In this document: piece after piece, positions 1 through 9,122 of the stretch
How positions within the stretch are numbered: the stretch's first letter is position 1
Layout: every line of letters starts with the position of its first letter
Source of the DNA: CAYSWV01 sp964434865
GTDB taxonomy: Bacteria; Cyanobacteriota; Cyanobacteriia; Thermostichales; Thermostichaceae
NCBI GenBank assembly: GCA_964434865.1
Contig: CAYSWV010000022.1
Location: 1-64,000 of the forward strand
DNA length: 64,000 nucleotides
Direction of reading: 5' to 3'
Made by a program: the position numbers and the translations under genes
Notes under the pieces: generated by a model
Databases searched by the model: none
Told to the model about the DNA's origin: nothing
What the model saw: the letters and a program-made list of their open reading frames with translations, nothing else

Positions 1-232
1 TTATCATGTCCTGGGTTTTCAAGGTTAAGACTAGGTAATAGCTCCTGCTCTATCTCAGTAAGCTCTGATTAAGATTTAGAGACATGTCATGAGTTTCTCC
101 TGATGGTCTTAGTGAATAACAATTTCAAATGCAGCGAGCTAGATGGAGTTAAGCCAGTGATTAAGGGATCCCAAAAACTGGAAAAAATGAAAATGGAATG
201 ACAAAATGGAACTATTAGAGACACTCAGGGGT

Positions 233-544
233 CTAAAACGGTGGAATTAAATTTTTTTGTCTAAGTTCTTCAATCATGATGCCTATAACTAGGTTAAGAC
301 CTAAGACAACCTCAACTTGGGAAGGCCGTGTGGCTTGGGATAGCCGTTCAACAGCTTCACGGATCTCTTCAAGTGCTTGGGTTTGTTCTTGCAGTAACAC
401 CAGTAAGCTAGTCTTGACAGCAATTCGAGTACCATCGTCCAGCAGCACGATACAACGCTCTGTCTCAGCAGCTTCGATAATACCATTCATGCGACCCCCT
501 CGTGGATGAGGTGCGTTGACTCGATTTCCTGGACTTAAGGTCAT
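233..544 (-). CDS. small conserved hypothetical protein
   Basis: A 103-residue protein of unknown function. The N-terminal half is Gly/Arg-rich and beta-like (NRVNAPHPRGGRMNG, then VLLDDGTRIAVK), which suggests a small SH3-like barrel. The C-terminal half is amphipathic helix (QTQALEEIREAVERLSQ) ending in a hydrophobic stretch. I chose ATG at 544 rather than a TTG two codons upstream because TCAGGA lies about 8 nt before it. It stands alone, with no operon partner inside the window. The function cannot be named; only that it is a real, probably cytosolic gene seems reasonable. Confidence 0.6.
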   Translation of the reverse strand: MTLSPGNRVNAPHPRGGRMNGIIEAAETERCIVLLDDGTRIAVKTSLLVLLQEQTQALEEIREAVERLSQATRPSQVEVVLGLNLVIGIMIEELRQKNLIPPF

Positions 545-586
545 AGGCAAATCCTGAGAACAGCTGATATTGATTTTGTGAAGATG

Positions 587-642
587 TTAACTCTGTAAGG
601 AGATTAACTCTGTAAGGATATTAACTCTGTAAGGACGTTAAC
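587..642. repeat. 17-bp tandem repeat, 3.3 copies
   Basis: The unit TTAACTCTGTAAGGA plus two variable bases starts at 587, 604, 621 and (partial) 638, an exact 17-bp period. It lies upstream of the small gene that is read leftwards from 544. No protein or RNA gene explains it. It is the longest example of the short tandem duplications seen across this window. Confidence 0.9.
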
Positions 643-793
643 ATAGGATCTTCAAGTCTCGCCAGGTCACTCAACTCACTTCTAGAATGATGACCTGTAG
701 CCCTTGATCAAACTAGGACAGACTCTTGATTAAACTCAGATCTTGAAATTAGATCTCGATAGCTTAGGATTCAGAGCTATATTCAGTCACCTC

Positions 794-1660
794 TCAAAAA
801 GTGGACGTCTCAAAAGTTGCATGAGAAAGCGGCAGTCGGGCGGGTTGATGTTGCGAGCGATAAATTTCATAGAGGAGCAGACTACCAGCTACCCCTAAAT
901 TCAAAGAATCCGCCAGTCCAACCATCGGAATTTTGATGAGATGTTGACATAAACCTCGCTGCTGTGAGCTGAGACCCCGGCGTTCGTCTCCTAAAAAGAC
1001 TAAAGTTCCATAGGGATAATTAAAATGATGCAGATCAACAGCTCCATCCGGAGAGGCCCCGACGGTTACGTAATTAGAGTGATCAAGCCATTGTTTCAGG
1101 GCTGGGTAGTGAGTCCGTACAAGTGTTTGATTAAATAACCCGCCCATCGTTGCTCGCATCACATCAGCCGTAAATGGATCAATCTGAGGGCCTATTAAAA
1201 TCAGGCCAGCGCCTCCCACTGCTTCTGACGTACGGATTAACGTACCTAAGTTACCAGGTGAGCGCGTATGCTCCAACACGATCCAACAGAGGCGCTTCTG
1301 CTTAGGGAGGTCTTGCAACGCTGTCCAGTGTTGTTGGGCTATTGCTGCTATGCCAGACGCCCGCTCAAACTGTGAGATGCGTCGAAACTGCTCGGGGGAT
1401 AGTTGCACCACCCCGACACCCCGGCGTCGGCTTTGCCTCACTAACTTTCTCGCTAGTGGAGCTGTGAGCAACTTATCACTGTAAAGAATGGTTGTTAGAG
1501 TCAGATGACTATCGATAGCTCGAACAAAGTTGCGGACCCCTTCAAGATAAAAGGCGTTAGAGGTGTCACGAAATCTCCGATCCCGCTGCAAACGTTGGGC
1601 TTTAGCCAAAACATCTTCGATACTCAGTGGGTCACAGCCAGGTCTCTCAACTCTGGCCAT
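794..1660 (-). CDS. TrmH/SpoU-family RNA 2'-O-ribose methyltransferase
   Basis: A 288-residue SPOUT-class methyltransferase that transfers a methyl group from AdoMet to a ribose 2'-OH of rRNA or tRNA. The N-terminal substrate-binding domain (about residues 15-110) includes FYLEGVRNFVRAI. The three SPOUT motifs follow: motif 1 in LEHTRSPGNLGTLIRTSEA, motif 2 in LVFLGDERRGLS, and motif 3 in IPMVGLADSLNLGVAGSLLLYE. These form the trefoil-knot cofactor site. The usual motif 3 reads SLNVSVA, so GVAG here is a mild departure. The target nucleotide cannot be deduced; RlmB/TrmH/TsnR-type assignments are all possible. It is a single gene, read away from groES. Confidence 0.88.
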   Translation of the reverse strand: MARVERPGCDPLSIEDVLAKAQRLQRDRRFRDTSNAFYLEGVRNFVRAIDSHLTLTTILYSDKLLTAPLARKLVRQSRRRGVGVVQLSPEQFRRISQFERASGIAAIAQQHWTALQDLPKQKRLCWIVLEHTRSPGNLGTLIRTSEAVGGAGLILIGPQIDPFTADVMRATMGGLFNQTLVRTHYPALKQWLDHSNYVTVGASPDGAVDLHHFNYPYGTLVFLGDERRGLSSQQRGLCQHLIKIPMVGLADSLNLGVAGSLLLYEIYRSQHQPARLPLSHATFETSTF

Positions 1661-1877
1661 ACTCCTTCTGCCGTGCTTGCAGATTGTCAGGTTTCAAGAT
1701 AAGTCCCATTATCATAGACTTGAGTAGCGCTTAAGCCACTCCATCAGTTGATCAATGGTTTTAAGTTACCACATTGCACCGAGATCAGATCTGTGGTTTC
1801 CCCACGGAGATAGTGGATGAGAGATTGGATCGAGTCGAGTAGTAGAATCCGTACCCCTTAACCTGGGTCTCAATCTA

Positions 1878-1907
1878 TTGTCAGACGAAAAATAACCCTG
1901 GTAAACT
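1878..1907 (+). promoter_or_regulatory. candidate sigma-70-type promoter of groESL
   Basis: TTGTCA at 1878-1883 and TAAACT at 1902-1907 are separated by 18 bp, a plausible -35/-10 pair. The -10 runs into the CIRCE element, so bound HrcA would cover the polymerase start region. Assigned from consensus only. Confidence 0.5.
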
Positions 1908-1932
1908 AGCACTCAAGTAGTGAGAGTGCTAA
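1906..1932 (+). promoter_or_regulatory. CIRCE operator (HrcA binding site)
   Basis: CTAGCACTC (1906-1914), nine bases, then GAGTGCTAA (1924-1932). This matches the CIRCE consensus TTAGCACTC-N9-GAGTGCTAA with one mismatch at the first base. HrcA is the known repressor that binds CIRCE upstream of chaperonin operons, with release on heat stress. The site sits about 92 nt before the groES start. Confidence 0.95.
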
Positions 1933-2024
1933 TTCAACTTAGCAGGTCTGCACTATCTGCTGCATTGCATCCCGAAACTGAAGATGAATGGGCTTCGTGT
2001 CGTAAATCCACGGAGGTTTTCTTT

Positions 2025-2336
2025 ATGGCAACATTAACTTTAACTGCATCTACACTCAAGCCACTTGGCGATCGTGTTTTGGTCAAAATTGAAGCTCAAG
2101 AGGAAAAAACAGCGGGCGGTATTCTCTTACCTGATACTGCAAAGGAAAAACCTCAGGTAGGTGAGGTCGTTGCTGTAGGCCCTGGAAAGCGCAATGATGA
2201 GGGCAAACTGGTACCTCTTGAAATTGAAGTTGGCAACAAAGTGTTGTACTCCAAGTACGCTGGCACTGAAGTCAAGCTGGGTAGTGAAGAGTACATGCTG
2301 CTAACCGAACGTGATGTGTTGGCAATTGTTCAGTAG
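2025..2336 (+). CDS. groES: co-chaperonin GroES
   Basis: A 103-residue Hsp10 that forms the heptameric lid of the GroEL chamber. Recognised from KPLGDRVLVKIEAQEEKTAGGILLPDTA and the C-terminal EYMLLTERDVLAIVQ. The mobile loop (EEKTAGGILLP, about residues 24-34) is intact. The frame stays open upstream to 1920, but ATG 2025 is the start: GGAGG lies at 2012-2016 and the protein then begins as the family does. It is followed by groEL after 136 bp in one operon under CIRCE. Confidence 0.97.
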   Translation: MATLTLTASTLKPLGDRVLVKIEAQEEKTAGGILLPDTAKEKPQVGEVVAVGPGKRNDEGKLVPLEIEVGNKVLYSKYAGTEVKLGSEEYMLLTERDVLAIVQ

Positions 2337-2472
2337 GCCTCTACTGATCTGAATGCAGATTGAATGCATAGCTAGGCCTCTAAGCTGCAAGGCCGGCTCT
2401 GTTACGGGTCAACAGGACAACTCAGAAAACTGTTGAGTATCTACTTCAAATTGGAGTTGAGGATCTAAAACC

Positions 2473-4101
2473 ATGGCTAAATCGATTGTTTTTAATGAAG
2501 AAGCTCGCCGGGCGCTAGAGCGGGGTATGGATACCCTGGCTGAAGCTGTTGCGGTTACCTTGGGTCCTAAGGGGCGCAACGTTGTTTTGGAGAAAAAATT
2601 TGGTGCTCCCCAAATCATTAATGACGGTGTCACCATTGCCAAAGAAATTGAGCTGGCAGATCACATTGAGAATACGGGGGTTTCGTTGATCCGTCAGGCA
2701 GCATCTAAAACTAATGATGCCGCAGGTGATGGCACAACCACAGCAACCGTTTTGGCTCACACCATGATCAAAGAGGGCTTAAAGAACGTTGCTGCTGGAG
2801 CTAACCCGATCGAATTAAAGCGTGGCATCGACAAAGCTGTTCAGTATCTAGTCGATCAAATCGCGTCTCATTCTCGTCCAGTTGAAGATTCTAAGGCCAT
2901 TGCTCAAGTGGCCACGATTTCAGCTGGTAACGATGAGGAAGTGGGCAAAATGATTGCCGAGGCTATGGACAAAGTTGGTCGTGAAGGGGTGATCTCCTTA
3001 GAAGAAGGCAAGTCCATGACCACTGAGCTAGAGGTTACTGAGGGGATGCGCTTTGATAAAGGCTACATCTCTCCCTACTTTGCCACTGACATGGAGCGAA
3101 TGGAAGCTTCCTTGGAAAATCCCTACATCTTGATTACTGACAAGAAGATCACACTCGTTCAAGATCTAGTGCCTGTGTTGGAGCAGGTTGCTCGCTCTGG
3201 ACGCCCCTTGCTGATCATTGCTGAGGATATCGAAAAAGAAGCATTAGCAACGTTGGTGGTCAACAAACTACGAGGGGTTTTAAATGTAGCTGCTGTTAAA
3301 GCACCTGGGTTTGGGGATCGCCGCAAAGCCATGCTCGAAGACCTAGCCATCCTCACAGGTGGTGAAGTGATTACTGAAGACCGTGGCTTAAAGCTAGAAA
3401 ATGCCCGGTTAGAGTCTTTTGGTTCCGCTCGTCGCGTTACGATCACTAAGGACAATACCACTGTTGTCGCTGAGGGGAATGAGGCTGCTGTTAAAGCTCG
3501 GTGCGAGCAAATTCGTCGTCAGATTGAAGAGACCGAGTCATCCTACGATAAAGAAAAGCTGCAGGAGCGCCTAGCCAAACTCTCTGGTGGAGTTGCTGTG
3601 ATCAAGGTTGGAGCTGCTACCGAAACTGAAATGAAAGATCGCAAGTTCCGGCTTGAGGATGCCATCAATGCGACTAAGGCAGCGGTGGAGGAAGGTATTG
3701 TTCCAGGTGGGGGCACTACCCTAGCCCATTTGATTCCTATGGTGACTGAGTGGGCAAAGAGTGATCTCACTGGGGATGAGTTTAATGGGGCTAGCTTAGT
3801 CGGTCGAGCTCTAGGATCACCCTTGCGCCGGATCGCTGACAATGCCGGTCAGAATGGGGCTATTGTGCTGGAGCGCGTTAAGGATAAAGACTTCAATACT
3901 GGGTATGATGCGGCTACTGACAAGTACGCTGATATGTTTGAAGCCGGTATCGTTGATCCAGCTAAAGTCACTCGTTCTGCTTTGCAGAATGCAGCATCGA
4001 TTGCAGGTATGGTCTTGACCACTGAGGCTATTGTGGTTGACAAGCCAGAACCTAAGACTGGGTCTCCTGCACCTGGTGGTATGGGTGATTACGACTACTA
4101 A
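2473..4101 (+). CDS. groEL: chaperonin GroEL (operon-encoded copy)
   Basis: A 542-residue Hsp60 that folds proteins in an ATP-driven tetradecameric chamber with GroES. Family signatures include AVTLGPKGRNVVLEKKFG, the catalytic-loop region NDAAGDGTTTATVLAHTMI, and the C-terminal signature AVEEGIVPGGGTTLAH. Length is normal. The tail ends GGMGDYDY rather than the long GGM repeat of E. coli GroEL. Cyanobacteria usually hold a second, unlinked groEL; this copy, paired with groES under CIRCE, corresponds to the groESL-operon type. A GGATCT stretch precedes the ATG; the SD is weak. Confidence 0.97.
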   Translation: MAKSIVFNEEARRALERGMDTLAEAVAVTLGPKGRNVVLEKKFGAPQIINDGVTIAKEIELADHIENTGVSLIRQAASKTNDAAGDGTTTATVLAHTMIKEGLKNVAAGANPIELKRGIDKAVQYLVDQIASHSRPVEDSKAIAQVATISAGNDEEVGKMIAEAMDKVGREGVISLEEGKSMTTELEVTEGMRFDKGYISPYFATDMERMEASLENPYILITDKKITLVQDLVPVLEQVARSGRPLLIIAEDIEKEALATLVVNKLRGVLNVAAVKAPGFGDRRKAMLEDLAILTGGEVITEDRGLKLENARLESFGSARRVTITKDNTTVVAEGNEAAVKARCEQIRRQIEETESSYDKEKLQERLAKLSGGVAVIKVGAATETEMKDRKFRLEDAINATKAAVEEGIVPGGGTTLAHLIPMVTEWAKSDLTGDEFNGASLVGRALGSPLRRIADNAGQNGAIVLERVKDKDFNTGYDAATDKYADMFEAGIVDPAKVTRSALQNAASIAGMVLTTEAIVVDKPEPKTGSPAPGGMGDYDY

Positions 4102-4143
4102 GCGTATATTCACCCCAATTAATCTAGCTGCTTAATTCTGTCC

Positions 4144-4183
4144 AAGGCCTTACTATGATCATTGGATCAGGTGAGGCCTTTTT
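4144..4183 (+). terminator. intrinsic terminator after groEL
   Basis: AAGGCCTTAC (4144-4153) pairs with GTGAGGCCTT (4171-4180) as a 10-bp stem with one G-T wobble, followed by further T residues. It is placed 42 bp after the groEL stop and would close the groESL transcript. Confidence 0.8.
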
Positions 4184-4284
4184 GAGTTCTGATATCTTTA
4201 CTTATTGGCTCTTGGGGTAAATGTGGTTATTATACCTAGTCAGACTTAGTAGATCGCTACCCTTGGGTTAGGAGTCAATAGAGT

Positions 4285-4977
4285 ATGCCTGACTTTGATG
4301 ATTTATTCTTGGTTGGAGCGTTGGAGCCACCCGGCAGCACAATTCAAAGGGCATTAGATTATCCACCGTCTGCATCAGACTTGGAGTCTTTAAAGGAGTT
4401 AGGCCTAGGCTCTCAGGAACCCGTTTCGATCCAGCCCAATGATATTGAAGACTTTGAAATCTTAGTTCATAGAATTGTGAGTGAAGTGGTAGCTCACCTA
4501 CAACCTTGGCTAGAAACCCGCACCCAGCAGTCTGTCCATTTATCTCCAGCTCCATCAACACCTATGGCCCTAACACAACAAGATGCTATTAAGAGTAGTG
4601 CCGCTAAAGAAGTTGCTCAGTTGGATCAAGAGAAGATTCATGCTCTACAAGGTCAAATTGACCTGCTCCAGCTTCGTCAAGAAAAGTTGCATCAACAACT
4701 CAATAATTATGAAGCCGAGATAGACCAACTGCATCAGGAAAAAGAATTGCTGGAGCAAACAATCCTAGAATTACCTGAGATCTATCGTCGCAAGTTTACT
4801 GAACGGATGAAGCCTATCCGAGATCGAATTGAAGCCATTCAAGAGGAAAACTACCAGTTACGCATTGATGTCCATGAACTCAATTGCCAACTGCGACGTC
4901 AAAAGCATGTGGAAGATTTAGAGCCTCCTCGATGGCAAATTCGACTGCCTCAATTGCCCAAAATAGGACGGCGGTAG
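4285..4977 (+). CDS. coiled-coil protein of unknown function
   Basis: A 230-residue protein I do not recognise. About the first 100 residues are acidic and irregular. Residues about 105-210 are rich in Gln, Glu, Leu and Lys with heptad-like spacing (QLDQEKIHALQGQIDLLQLR, then LHQEKELLEQTILELPE), so a long coiled coil is expected. The tail is basic and proline-rich (RLPQLPKIGRR). No signal peptide or membrane segment is visible. TAGGAG about 15 nt before ATG 4285 may be the ribosome site. A scaffold or structural role is possible but cannot be specified. Confidence 0.7.
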   Translation: MPDFDDLFLVGALEPPGSTIQRALDYPPSASDLESLKELGLGSQEPVSIQPNDIEDFEILVHRIVSEVVAHLQPWLETRTQQSVHLSPAPSTPMALTQQDAIKSSAAKEVAQLDQEKIHALQGQIDLLQLRQEKLHQQLNNYEAEIDQLHQEKELLEQTILELPEIYRRKFTERMKPIRDRIEAIQEENYQLRIDVHELNCQLRRQKHVEDLEPPRWQIRLPQLPKIGRR

Positions 4978-5050
4978 TTTCGTTGACTATTCAATTCAAG
5001 CTTGCTATTGGACAGTAACGCGATCAAGTGGGTGTTGGTAGCAGCAACCT

Positions 5051-5644
5051 ATGAAACGATTAAAATGGAGTCTTAGGGTTCTAGCATCTATAGTCACCAT
5101 ACCTGTCCTAACAGCTGCATACATAGCTTGGGATGGTCTCACAGATGATATTCAGCCTGCTGATTTGGCTGTGGTTTTAGGTAATAAAGTTGAGCGTAAT
5201 GGTCTGCCATCTCTACGATTACAAGCTCGCTTAGATCGAGCAGTGACTCTCTACCAGCAAGATCTGTGTGATTATGTGTTAGTCAGTGGGGGCATCGGTG
5301 TTGAAGGGTTTGATGAAGCTCAGGTTATGAAGGCTTATCTCACCAATGCAGGAATACCTGACCATCATATCTTGACTGACTCTCAAGGCAACAATACGTT
5401 TTTAACAGCCAAGCACACAGCGGCTTTGATGGATCAGTACCACTTGTCAAGGGTTATTGTGGTCTCCCAATTTTATCATCTCACTCGTTCTCGTTTGGCT
5501 CTACGCCGGTTTGGCCTTCAATCTGTCTATTCTACTCATGCTGATTATTTTGAAGCTAGAGATCTATATGGTCTAGCTCGTGAAGTGATAGCTCTATATT
5601 GGTACTTAGTTCGCTCGTATCCTCAAGACTCAACTGATACATAG
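5051..5644 (+). CDS. YdcF/SanA-like DUF218 membrane-anchored protein
   Basis: A 197-residue protein of the DUF218 family (ElyC/SanA/YdcF group), which is linked to envelope integrity. An N-terminal membrane helix spans about residues 10-28. The DUF218 core follows: LAVVLGNKVERNG, then DYVLVSGGIGVEGFDEAQVM, then ILTDSQGNNTFLTAKHTA and VIVVSQFYHLTRSRLALRRFG. The closest match of the layout is SanA, a single-helix periplasm-facing protein. The biochemical activity of the family is not settled. Confidence 0.82.
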   Translation: MKRLKWSLRVLASIVTIPVLTAAYIAWDGLTDDIQPADLAVVLGNKVERNGLPSLRLQARLDRAVTLYQQDLCDYVLVSGGIGVEGFDEAQVMKAYLTNAGIPDHHILTDSQGNNTFLTAKHTAALMDQYHLSRVIVVSQFYHLTRSRLALRRFGLQSVYSTHADYFEARDLYGLAREVIALYWYLVRSYPQDSTDT

Positions 5645-5667
5645 ATAACACAAGATATAGAGATAAC

Positions 5668-5690
5668 AAAAAAGGGGGAGAGTCCCCCCT
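5668..5690 (-). terminator. intrinsic terminator of ftsH
   Basis: Read on the minus strand, AGGGGGG, a 4-5 nt loop, then CCCCCT is followed by TTTTTG. This is a compact G+C-rich hairpin with a T-run, 30 bp after the ftsH stop. On the plus strand the hairpin lacks a following T-run, so it is mainly a leftward terminator. Confidence 0.8.
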
Positions 5691-5719
5691 CATCTAGTTA
5701 GTTGATGGAGATCAGTCCC

Positions 5720-7621
5720 TCAAGATCCAACTGCAGCTTTAGCAGGAATGGTCATGCGATCTGGATCAGAGTCTTGCCAATTGATCACGATTTCAGCCTC
5801 ATCAATGATAGTTTGTAGCTCATCACCATCAATCGTTTCAGCCTCTACTAAGCGCTCAGCTAACTGGTCAAGTAGAGCGCGATTATCATGAACAGTTCTG
5901 TAGGCTCGATCGTAAGCCGCTTCCACAAGTAGTCGAACTTCCTCATCAATTAGAGCAGCGGTCTCTTCAGAAAAATCACGCTCAGTCGCAATATCACGAC
6001 CTAAGAAAACAGAGTTGTTTTGGCGTCCTAAGGAGATATTCCCTAAACGATCACTCATCCCAAATCGAGTCACCATATTTCGGGCAATTCGAGCTACCTG
6101 TTGCAGATCACTAGCTGCACCGGTTGTGATTTCGGCTTCACCATACACAACTTGTTCGGCTACACGGCCACCTAAGGCTACAGCCATCATATTTTTCAAG
6201 TGCGCGCGTGATGTCAAACCCATATCGTCATCATTAGGCATAAACCAGGTTAGACCACCTGCCTGCCCTCGAGGAATAATGGTGACCTTTTGAATAGGAT
6301 CATAGTTGGGCATCAAAGCTCCCACTAGGGCATGACCACATTCATGGTAGGCCACCAAAAGTTTACGCTTTTCACTCATTAAGCGATCTTTCTTCTCAGG
6401 TCCAGCCAAAACTCGATCAACAGCATCATTGATCTCATCCATTGAGATTTCAGTCAGATTACGGCGGGCTGCCAGAATAGCAGCTTCATTGAGGAGATTG
6501 GCTAGATCAGCTCCAGTAAACCCTGGTGTCCGGCGGGCAATTTTTTCGAGGTCAACATCTTGACTCAACGTTTTACCTCGCGCATGGACCTTAAGAATCT
6601 CGAACCGACCCGTGAAGTCTGGCCGATCAACCGTGACTTGGCGATCAAATCGTCCTGGCCGTAGTAAAGCTGCATCTAGCACATCGGGACGGTTGGTTGC
6701 AGCAATAACAATAATGCCAGAGTTACCTTCAAATCCATCCATCTCAGTCAGGAGCTGATTTAAAGTCTGTTCGCGCTCATCGTTACCGCCGCCAAGGCCA
6801 GCTCCTCGTTGCCGACCCACTGCATCAATCTCATCAATAAAAACAATACAGGGAGCATTCTGCTTAGCTTGTTCAAACAGATCTCGAACCCGAGAAGCCC
6901 CAACCCCTACAAACATTTCTACAAACTCGGAGCCTGAGATAGAGAAGAATGGGACACCTGCTTCACCTGCAACGGCACGAGCCAATAGAGTTTTACCAGT
7001 TCCAGGAGGCCCCACTAGCAGCACGCCTCGGGGAATCTTGGCCCCTAAAGCGGTGAAACGTTCTGAATTCTTCAAGAAGTCAACAACTTCAGCTAATTCT
7101 AATTTGGCTTGCTCAATCCCAGCCACATCGTTGAAAGTAATTTGGGTTTTGGGCTCCATCTGGACACGAGCACGGGATTTACCAAAGTTGAGAGCCTGGT
7201 TTCCGGGTCCGGTTTGAGCACGCCGTAGCAGCAAGAATAATCCCACCAAAATTAAGATGGGTAACACCAGCGGATAAAGGTAGCTGCCTATGCCACTCTG
7301 AATCGGATCAACTCTGACCGTAACGTCGTTCTCAAGCATGAGTTGCTCAAATTGAGCCAGCTTGGGGGGTAAAATGGTTTCTACTCGCGTTGGACGGTCA
7401 CCTTCAACGGTGGGGGCAATAGCTCTAGGATCACCTTCCAGAACGATCCGAACCTCGTTGATCTGATCGTCCTGAACACGTTCGATGAAATCGCTATAGC
7501 TGATTCGCTCGGCTTTCTCCTGGCTACCTCCCACGAAATTCATGAGAAACACAACTACGACGATGGCGAGTAAGGCATATAGGCCAGCTCCTCTCCACTT
7601 TTTACTATTCTTCTGACTCAC
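5720..7621 (-). CDS. ftsH: ATP-dependent zinc metalloprotease FtsH
   Basis: A 633-residue membrane AAA+ protease that extracts and degrades membrane proteins; cyanobacterial FtsH hexamers carry out photosystem II repair. Two membrane helices flank a lumenal/periplasmic region (about residues 12-30 and 112-132). The AAA module has Walker A GPPGTGKT (204-211), Walker B FIDEID (261-266) and the second region of homology with RPGRF (321-325). The zinc motif HECGH lies at 426-430. Translation starts at GTG 7621 with GGAGGG about 9 nt upstream. It is one of the usual several cyanobacterial paralogues; which one cannot be fixed by eye. Confidence 0.96.
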   Translation of the reverse strand: MSQKNSKKWRGAGLYALLAIVVVVFLMNFVGGSQEKAERISYSDFIERVQDDQINEVRIVLEGDPRAIAPTVEGDRPTRVETILPPKLAQFEQLMLENDVTVRVDPIQSGIGSYLYPLVLPILILVGLFLLLRRAQTGPGNQALNFGKSRARVQMEPKTQITFNDVAGIEQAKLELAEVVDFLKNSERFTALGAKIPRGVLLVGPPGTGKTLLARAVAGEAGVPFFSISGSEFVEMFVGVGASRVRDLFEQAKQNAPCIVFIDEIDAVGRQRGAGLGGGNDEREQTLNQLLTEMDGFEGNSGIIVIAATNRPDVLDAALLRPGRFDRQVTVDRPDFTGRFEILKVHARGKTLSQDVDLEKIARRTPGFTGADLANLLNEAAILAARRNLTEISMDEINDAVDRVLAGPEKKDRLMSEKRKLLVAYHECGHALVGALMPNYDPIQKVTIIPRGQAGGLTWFMPNDDDMGLTSRAHLKNMMAVALGGRVAEQVVYGEAEITTGAASDLQQVARIARNMVTRFGMSDRLGNISLGRQNNSVFLGRDIATERDFSEETAALIDEEVRLLVEAAYDRAYRTVHDNRALLDQLAERLVEAETIDGDELQTIIDEAEIVINWQDSDPDRMTIPAKAAVGS

Positions 7622-8154
7622 AGGGACAATCCCTCCAGATGGTAAACACGTTTTAATTAGGATCCAATAACATCATTGTAATCTGTTAACTAATGTTAAG
7701 GCATCCTTAGTCAAAATCGATCTGTATCATTCGACAGATCATAGTTCTGTGACAGCTCATGGTTATCCAGCAACTGTAGATTGTTGAGATTACAGAAGGT
7801 GAATCCAGGCAAGCTATGTTTCAGTAAGAGTTGCTCACTACTAGATACAACAGATCTGTAAAAAATGAGAGGCTATCAACCTCGACAACGGGTTACATCA
7901 GAATCGTTTCACCAGAGTAGTTTAAAGGGTAAAGGCTCAAATAGAGTGGTGTAATCAGGGACGAGTAATTGGGAACAATGAAAGTGGTAGGCAGCCCCAA
8001 TCATCAAACAGACCATCACATAAGAAATCGACTCATCCATTAAGTCGACAGCTGTCTAGACTAAAATAGTGAGTGAAGATCAATACAAATCTTGGGAGAT
8101 CAATACAAATCTGATTGAATGAGTCGATCAAGTTGTGCGGCTCAAGTTGTGCGA
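7622..8154. other. intergenic region, no gene seen
   Basis: This region lies between the divergent start side of ftsH and the 3' end of ftrV. I see no credible ORF or RNA. It contains two short tandem duplications (8077-8112 and 8128-8153, the second reaching the ftrV stop). Confidence 0.6.
8077..8153. repeat. two adjacent short tandem duplications
   Basis: AGATCAATACAAATCT occurs at 8077-8092 and again at 8097-8112 (period 20). TCAAGTTGTGCG occurs at 8128-8139 and 8142-8153 (period 14). Both are perfect two-copy repeats in the 3' region of ftrV. Confidence 0.85.
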
Positions 8155-8397
8155 TTAGTTGACAGGTTCCAGCTCAGATTCGTGCAAATGGGCTTTGAAT
8201 TTGTCACCAAACTGAACTTGGAAAGGATAGTTGGCACTCACTGGACGACCGTTCCAGTCAAGAATCACAGATTTGAGTTTTCCCTCCATACCTTTGATGT
8301 CATAGGGCTCGTTACGATGGTCTGGGTGGTGATAGACAACTACACTTGCCTTAACCTTAACCCGATCCCCAACTTTGAGCTCTTGAAGAACTTGCAT
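8155..8397 (-). CDS. ftrV: ferredoxin-thioredoxin reductase variable (alpha) chain
   Basis: An 80-residue subunit of ferredoxin-thioredoxin reductase, the light-driven enzyme that passes electrons from ferredoxin to thioredoxin. The variable chain is a small SH3-like beta barrel that supports the catalytic 4Fe-4S chain. Recognised from VGDRVKVKASVVVYHHPDHR and DIKGMEGKLKSVILDW, followed by YPFQVQFG. Length is typical of the cyanobacterial form. The catalytic chain ftrC is not in this window. Confidence 0.92.
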   Translation of the reverse strand: MQVLQELKVGDRVKVKASVVVYHHPDHRNEPYDIKGMEGKLKSVILDWNGRPVSANYPFQVQFGDKFKAHLHESELEPVN

Positions 8398-9122
8398 ATT
8401 CTACCCTCCACTGGCTAGATATACTCATCAAAACTAGCGTCCTGCACACTTCGTTCTATCCACTTTAACTTAATTAGAAGAAGAGCAACTAATTGTGCAG
8501 AAATATCTCATAGATGAGAAAAATTGTAACACAATGGACAGAATAGCTGTAAACCTCACCCAGCAGGCAACTTGGAAAACCTCTTAATCCTTACCAGTCT
8601 AGTTTGAAAGTTGAGGCTTAATCCAGATCTGGACTTGAGCACCAAAATAGTTCTCTAAACTTGGGGCTGAACTCACTCATTCTCAGACTTAATCTCAGAT
8701 TTCAAATTGAGTTGATAGCTGATGGTGCAATTTAAACTATGACTACACTAGCGTCCCATTAAAGCCAGACATAAAACCCAATACTCTGAAATGATTGAAT
8801 TGAATATTTAATAAACTTAACTTAAGATCCGTTGTCTGTTGAATTAAGGCTGGCAGGCCTATTGGTAAGACAAACCCTGATGGGAGACTAGCTTGAATGC
8901 AACTCCTAACCCATCTATGTGAGCTAACACATGCAGTAAACTAGTATTGAGCTACACGGTGGGCTCTCTTGGGCTCTCTATAGTCTCAATAGAACTCAAC
9001 TCTATCGACTGAGGCATAGATCTGTAAGAGTTGATCGCCCCTGTCAGTAGGGGTTGATGGTTGAATCCCTTGCATGTTACCTCAAACTATGGCCTCATCA
9101 TTATGATCTTACGGAGGCGTCT
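8398..9122. other. intergenic region, no gene seen
   Basis: An A+T-rich stretch between ftrV (read leftwards) and a radical SAM gene (read rightwards). I found no credible small photosystem or cytochrome peptide and no RNA. GGGCTCTCT is tandemly duplicated at 8961-8969 and 8971-8979. Promoters for both flanking genes must lie here but none stands out. Confidence 0.55.

Noticed and set aside
1920..2024. Longer groES start
   Set aside because: The upstream part overlaps the CIRCE operator, lacks family similarity, and a good ribosome site precedes ATG 2025.
7866..7955. 29-residue frame MRGYQPRQRV... as a small photosystem peptide
   Set aside because: It lacks a membrane helix and any match to known small photosynthetic subunits.
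8119..8418. Plus-strand frame of about 99 residues
   Set aside because: It lies exactly opposite ftrV, which is a clear family member.
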